From the NCBI RefSeq assembly GCF_002355275.1, contig NZ_CP023449.1:1032001-1096000 (forward strand): DNA of 64,000 bases, given 5' to 3'. The number at the start of each line of letters is the position of its first letter. Positions within the stretch are counted from its first letter, which is position 1. This DNA is from Rhizorhabdus dicambivorans. GTDB taxonomy: Bacteria; Pseudomonadota; Alphaproteobacteria; Sphingomonadales; Sphingomonadaceae. Positions 61,179 through 64,000 of the stretch are shown here, piece after piece. The position numbers and the translations under genes are program-made. The notes below the pieces were generated by a model, which saw only the letters and a program-made list of their open reading frames with translations, was not told the origin of the DNA and ran no database searches.

Positions 61179-61248
61179 CACGCGCCCAAACTGCTGCGGT
61201 ACGCCCTCTTCCGCGCGCCAACGCGTGGGCACAGGGCCCTCGCGGTTG

Positions 61249-61583
61249 ATGCTTCTGGCCGGCATGGGCGCGTCCGCAGTGCCCCCGATCATGGAAGCCG
61301 CACTGGCCGAAGGACGCATCGGAGAGCAATCGGGCGATTATATCGGATTTGTCGTCGCGCCCGGCTCCGGCCTGCGTGCCGCCGTCGACGACATCAATAT
61401 CCGCCGACGCAAGGCTATACCGAGCATGCGCTCGCGAACAATGTCACGATCGTTCAGTTCGCCTCTGCGACCGTGTGTCAGATGCTGCGACGGCTTCCGG
61501 CGGGCCGGACCTATCGCATCGGCGATGGTCCCTGGCAGCGCAAGGGGGATGGCGCCGTCGTTCTGCCCGAGATCCCTCGCTGA
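61249..61583 (+). pseudogene. DUF1318/YdbL-family gene with single-base deletion
   Basis: The first frame reads MLLAGMGASAVPPIMEAALA, EGRIGEQSGDYIGFVVAPGS and LRAAVDDINIRRRKA, the pattern of exported YdbL/DUF1318 proteins. Near 61415 it loses frame. The +1 frame then continues with YTEHALANNVTIVQFASATV, CQMLRRLPAGRTYRIGDGPW and a stop at 61581-61583, which completes the family profile. Adding one T before 61416 would restore a single protein. The N-terminal signal region is also partly degraded. Inactivation by a point indel is the simplest reading. Confidence 0.72.
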
Positions 61584-61655
61584 CCCGTGGGCTAAGGGAC
61601 AATCCCAATATCGGCCATGATGGCCCCGACTAGGTTCCTCTCCAAGGAGGACGCC

Positions 61656-64000
61656 ATGTCGACAGTCTGGATCGCCCCGTTTGACAGCCTGTGCCTCGAT
61701 GACGTCGCGCGGGTTGGGGGCAAGACCGCTTCGCTCGGCGAGCTTCGGCGGGCGCTCACCGACAAGGCGATGGTCCCCGACGGCTTCGCCGTCACCGCCG
61801 ATGCCTGGCGAGCAATTCTGGCAATCGAGGGCCTCGGTGAAAGGCTGGCGGCGATCCTCGCCGCCACGGCTTGGAACGATGTCGCGGCAGCGCGTGAGGC
61901 ATCGGCAAAGCTACGCGGCCTCGTCGCCGGTGCCCAGTGGCCCGACGGCCTGCTCGCCCAGATTCTGGATGACTACCATCGCTTGGGCAGGGGCAAGGCC
62001 GCCAGCGTCGCTGTGCGCAGCAGCGCGACAGCCGAAGACCTGCCCGGTGCTTCCTTTGCCGGGCTGCACGACAGCTTCCTGGCCGTCCGGGGCGACACGG
62101 CGCTCGAAGAGGCGATCCGTCACTGCTTCGCGTCGCTGTTTACCGAGCGCGCGATCCACTATCGTAACCTCAAGGGCTTTGCTCACAACGCCGTGGCGTT
62201 GACCGTCGCGGTCCAGGCCATGGTCGATGCCAGCCGGGGCGCGTCCGGGGTCATCTTCACGCTCGATACGGAGAGCGGCTGTCGCGATGTCGTTTTGATA
62301 ACGGGCGTGCTTGGCCTCGGCGAGACGCTCGTCCAGGGCGCAGCGGACCCCGACGAGTTTCTCGTCCACAAGCCCACGCTAGCGGCCGGCCATCGGGCGG
62401 TGCTCCGCCACAGGATTGGCGCCAAGCAGGTCAGGCTTATCCGGGATGGCGCGCGGACCCGACTCATCCGGCCCTCCGCCGCCATGCGGACCGCGCCCTG
62501 CCTCGACGATGAGGCCATCCTGACGCTCGCGGACCAGGCAGTCGCTATTGAAAGCCATTACAGCCGGCGGCTTGGCCGATCACTGGCGATGGATATCGAA
62601 TGGGCGCGTGATGGCAGGAGCGGCCGGCTGTACATCGTCCAGGCAAGACCGGAAACCGCACATAGCGAGCGGCGCGGCCAACCTATGCGCTACCGGCTCG
62701 AAGGTTCGGGCGGCCATATCCTGCTGGCGGGTCTGGCGGTCGGCGAGGGGATCGCGGCCGGCCCGGTGCGGATTGTCGCCGGTCCGGCCGATCTTGCCAG
62801 CGTCAGGCCAGGCGACGTCATCGTCGCCGAAACCACGTCGCCCGATTGGGAGCCGGTGATGCGCAAGGCGGCGGCCATCGTGACCGAGCGGGGTGGGCGC
62901 ACCTGCCATGCCGCGATCATCGCCCGCGAACTGGGCATCGCAGCCATTGTCGGCGCCCCATCCGCGCGGAAGCTGCTCGTCGACGAGGCGGACGTCACCG
63001 TCAGCTGCGCGGAAGGTCGGGTGGGTACGGTCTATCGCGGACGGCGCCCGTTCCGGGCCGAGGCGGTCGCGTGGGCTGCTCGCGCGAAAGACGGTCCCGC
63101 CGTGCTGGTCAATATCGCTGATCCTGACAAGGCGTTCCGGATCGCGCAGCTCCCGGTCGATGGTGTCGGCCTGGCAAGAATCGAGTTCATCATCGCGCGC
63201 ACGATCTCCATCCATCCGATGGCGCTGCTGCATCCCGAGCGCATCCCCGATCGCCGCGTTCGGACGGCGATCGCCAAGAAGGCGGGACCGGCGGGCGCTC
63301 GCTATTTCGTCGAGCGGCTCGCCGAGGAGGTCGCGGTCATCGCGGCCGCCTTCTACCCGCGCCCGGTGATCGTCCGGACGTCGGATTTCAAGACCAACGA
63401 ATATCGGGCGTTGCTGGGCGGCGAGAGTTTCGAGACCGCCGAGGATAATCCGATGATCGGGCTGCGCGGCGCGGCGCGCTATGCGCATCCGGCCTATGCC
63501 GAAGCGTTCGCGCTCGAATGCCAGGCGCTTGCCAAGGTACGAGGCGTGATGGGTCTCGACAACGTCATCCCGATGATCCCCTTTTGCCGAACCTTGTCCG
63601 AAGCGCGTACGGTTCTTGCGCGGATGGCCAGCGAAGGTCTCGTCCGCGGTGAGGGCGGCTTGAAGATCTACGCGATGGCCGAGATACCGAGCAACGCGGT
63701 GTCGATCGATGCTTTCGCGGTCCTGTTCGACGGCTTCTCGATCGGATCTAACGACCTGACCCAGCTCACTTTGGGTATCGACCGCGACTCTGCCTTGCTC
63801 GCCGATGCGTTCGATGAGGAAGACCCGGCGGTCCTGTCGCTTATCCAGCAGATCATCGCGGGCGCGCATCGGCATCAACGACCATGTGGGCTGTGCGGAC
63901 AGGGCCCGTCGGATCGCCCCGGCTTTGCCGACTGGCTGATCGCTCAGGGGATCGACAGCCTCAGCCTCAACCCCGACAGTGTGCCCGGTTTCCTCGAACA
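61656..64000 (+). CDS. ppsA: Phosphoenolpyruvate synthase (PpsA), truncated by window end
   Basis: Open from the ATG at 61656 (AAGGAGG upstream) to base 64000, 781 codons visible. The N-terminal ATP-grasp domain is typical of PEP synthase/PPDK (DVARVGGKTASLGELRRALT, SVAVRSSATAEDLPGASFAG, SGVIFTLDTESGC). The phospho-His domain carries ERGGRTCHAAIIARELGIAA. The C-terminal PEP-binding barrel has DGVGLARIEFIIARTISIHP, VIVRTSDFKTNEYR and FDGFSIGSNDLTQLTLGID. It converts pyruvate plus ATP to PEP, AMP and phosphate for gluconeogenesis. Its place beside low-oxygen genes suggests FNR-linked metabolic rerouting. Confidence 0.94.
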   Translation, partial: MSTVWIAPFDSLCLDDVARVGGKTASLGELRRALTDKAMVPDGFAVTADAWRAILAIEGLGERLAAILAATAWNDVAAAREASAKLRGLVAGAQWPDGLLAQILDDYHRLGRGKAASVAVRSSATAEDLPGASFAGLHDSFLAVRGDTALEEAIRHCFASLFTERAIHYRNLKGFAHNAVALTVAVQAMVDASRGASGVIFTLDTESGCRDVVLITGVLGLGETLVQGAADPDEFLVHKPTLAAGHRAVLRHRIGAKQVRLIRDGARTRLIRPSAAMRTAPCLDDEAILTLADQAVAIESHYSRRLGRSLAMDIEWARDGRSGRLYIVQARPETAHSERRGQPMRYRLEGSGGHILLAGLAVGEGIAAGPVRIVAGPADLASVRPGDVIVAETTSPDWEPVMRKAAAIVTERGGRTCHAAIIARELGIAAIVGAPSARKLLVDEADVTVSCAEGRVGTVYRGRRPFRAEAVAWAARAKDGPAVLVNIADPDKAFRIAQLPVDGVGLARIEFIIARTISIHPMALLHPERIPDRRVRTAIAKKAGPAGARYFVERLAEEVAVIAAAFYPRPVIVRTSDFKTNEYRALLGGESFETAEDNPMIGLRGAARYAHPAYAEAFALECQALAKVRGVMGLDNVIPMIPFCRTLSEARTVLARMASEGLVRGEGGLKIYAMAEIPSNAVSIDAFAVLFDGFSIGSNDLTQLTLGIDRDSALLADAFDEEDPAVLSLIQQIIAGAHRHQRPCGLCGQGPSDRPGFADWLIAQGIDSLSLNPDSVPGFLE

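Overview
The window is GC-rich, densely coded DNA that looks like a chromosome segment of an alphaproteobacterium, most likely a sphingomonad (order Sphingomonadales). The basis is gene style: several large TonB-dependent receptors next to catabolic oxidoreductases, FixLJ with an FnrN/FnrL-type regulator, a ccoNOQP-GHIS cluster, and DUF6894 and GlsB-type small proteins. The taxon is inferred. No rRNA, tRNA, CRISPR array or intact insertion sequence was seen.

Region 1 (1-7.8 kb) holds the 3' end of a D-2-hydroxyacid dehydrogenase overlapping a glycerate-kinase-like P-loop kinase, then LuxR and LysR regulators. The LysR gene diverges from an operon of glutaryl-CoA dehydrogenase, a class III CoA-transferase and a ThDP-dependent enzyme, probably for glutarate activation and oxidation. 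Region 2 (8.0-21.2 kb) has two small proteins, a PadR regulator, an acyl-CoA synthetase, a long-chain-type acyl-CoA dehydrogenase and a nitronate monooxygenase-like flavoprotein. It then has a compact redox operon: 7Fe/8Fe ferredoxin, FprA-type ferredoxin reductase and a cytosolic molybdopterin oxidoreductase. A TetR regulator, a TonB receptor and a muconolactone-isomerase-like protein follow. A shared inverted repeat ties the redox operon to the receptor operon.

Region 3 (21.3-24.4 kb) is a decayed stretch on the minus strand (MFS remnant, unidentified C-terminal fragment, PRPP-synthetase remnant) behind an intact thymidine/AMP-phosphorylase-like gene. Region 4 (24.6-33.0 kb) is an FNR-type regulator plus the complete cbb3 oxidase and its assembly genes, ccoNOQPGHIS, nearly all overlapping by ATGA/GTGA.

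Region 5 (33.2-51.3 kb) is a catabolic block: FMN hydroxyacid oxidase, FAH-family hydrolase, FAD aromatic hydroxylase, two SnoaL/NTF2-like proteins, FMN reductase, SDR, GntR regulator, lactamase-fold hydrolase, two TonB receptors, MFS transporter, GMC oxidoreductase, VOC protein and Dabb protein. A 15-base AT-rich motif and variants precede four transcription units and probably mark a GntR regulon for uptake and oxidation of an aromatic or phenolic compound. Region 6 (51.7-64 kb) resumes the low-oxygen theme: OmpW-like porin, hemN with FNR boxes, truncated haemoglobin, pseudo-receiver, HdeD-like protein, universal stress protein, split FixJ-like regulator, FixJ, haem-PAS FixL and a PEP synthase running off the end. 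Region 5 thus appears to interrupt a microaerobic gene cluster, suggesting a catabolic island inserted between ccoS and the ompW/hemN pair.
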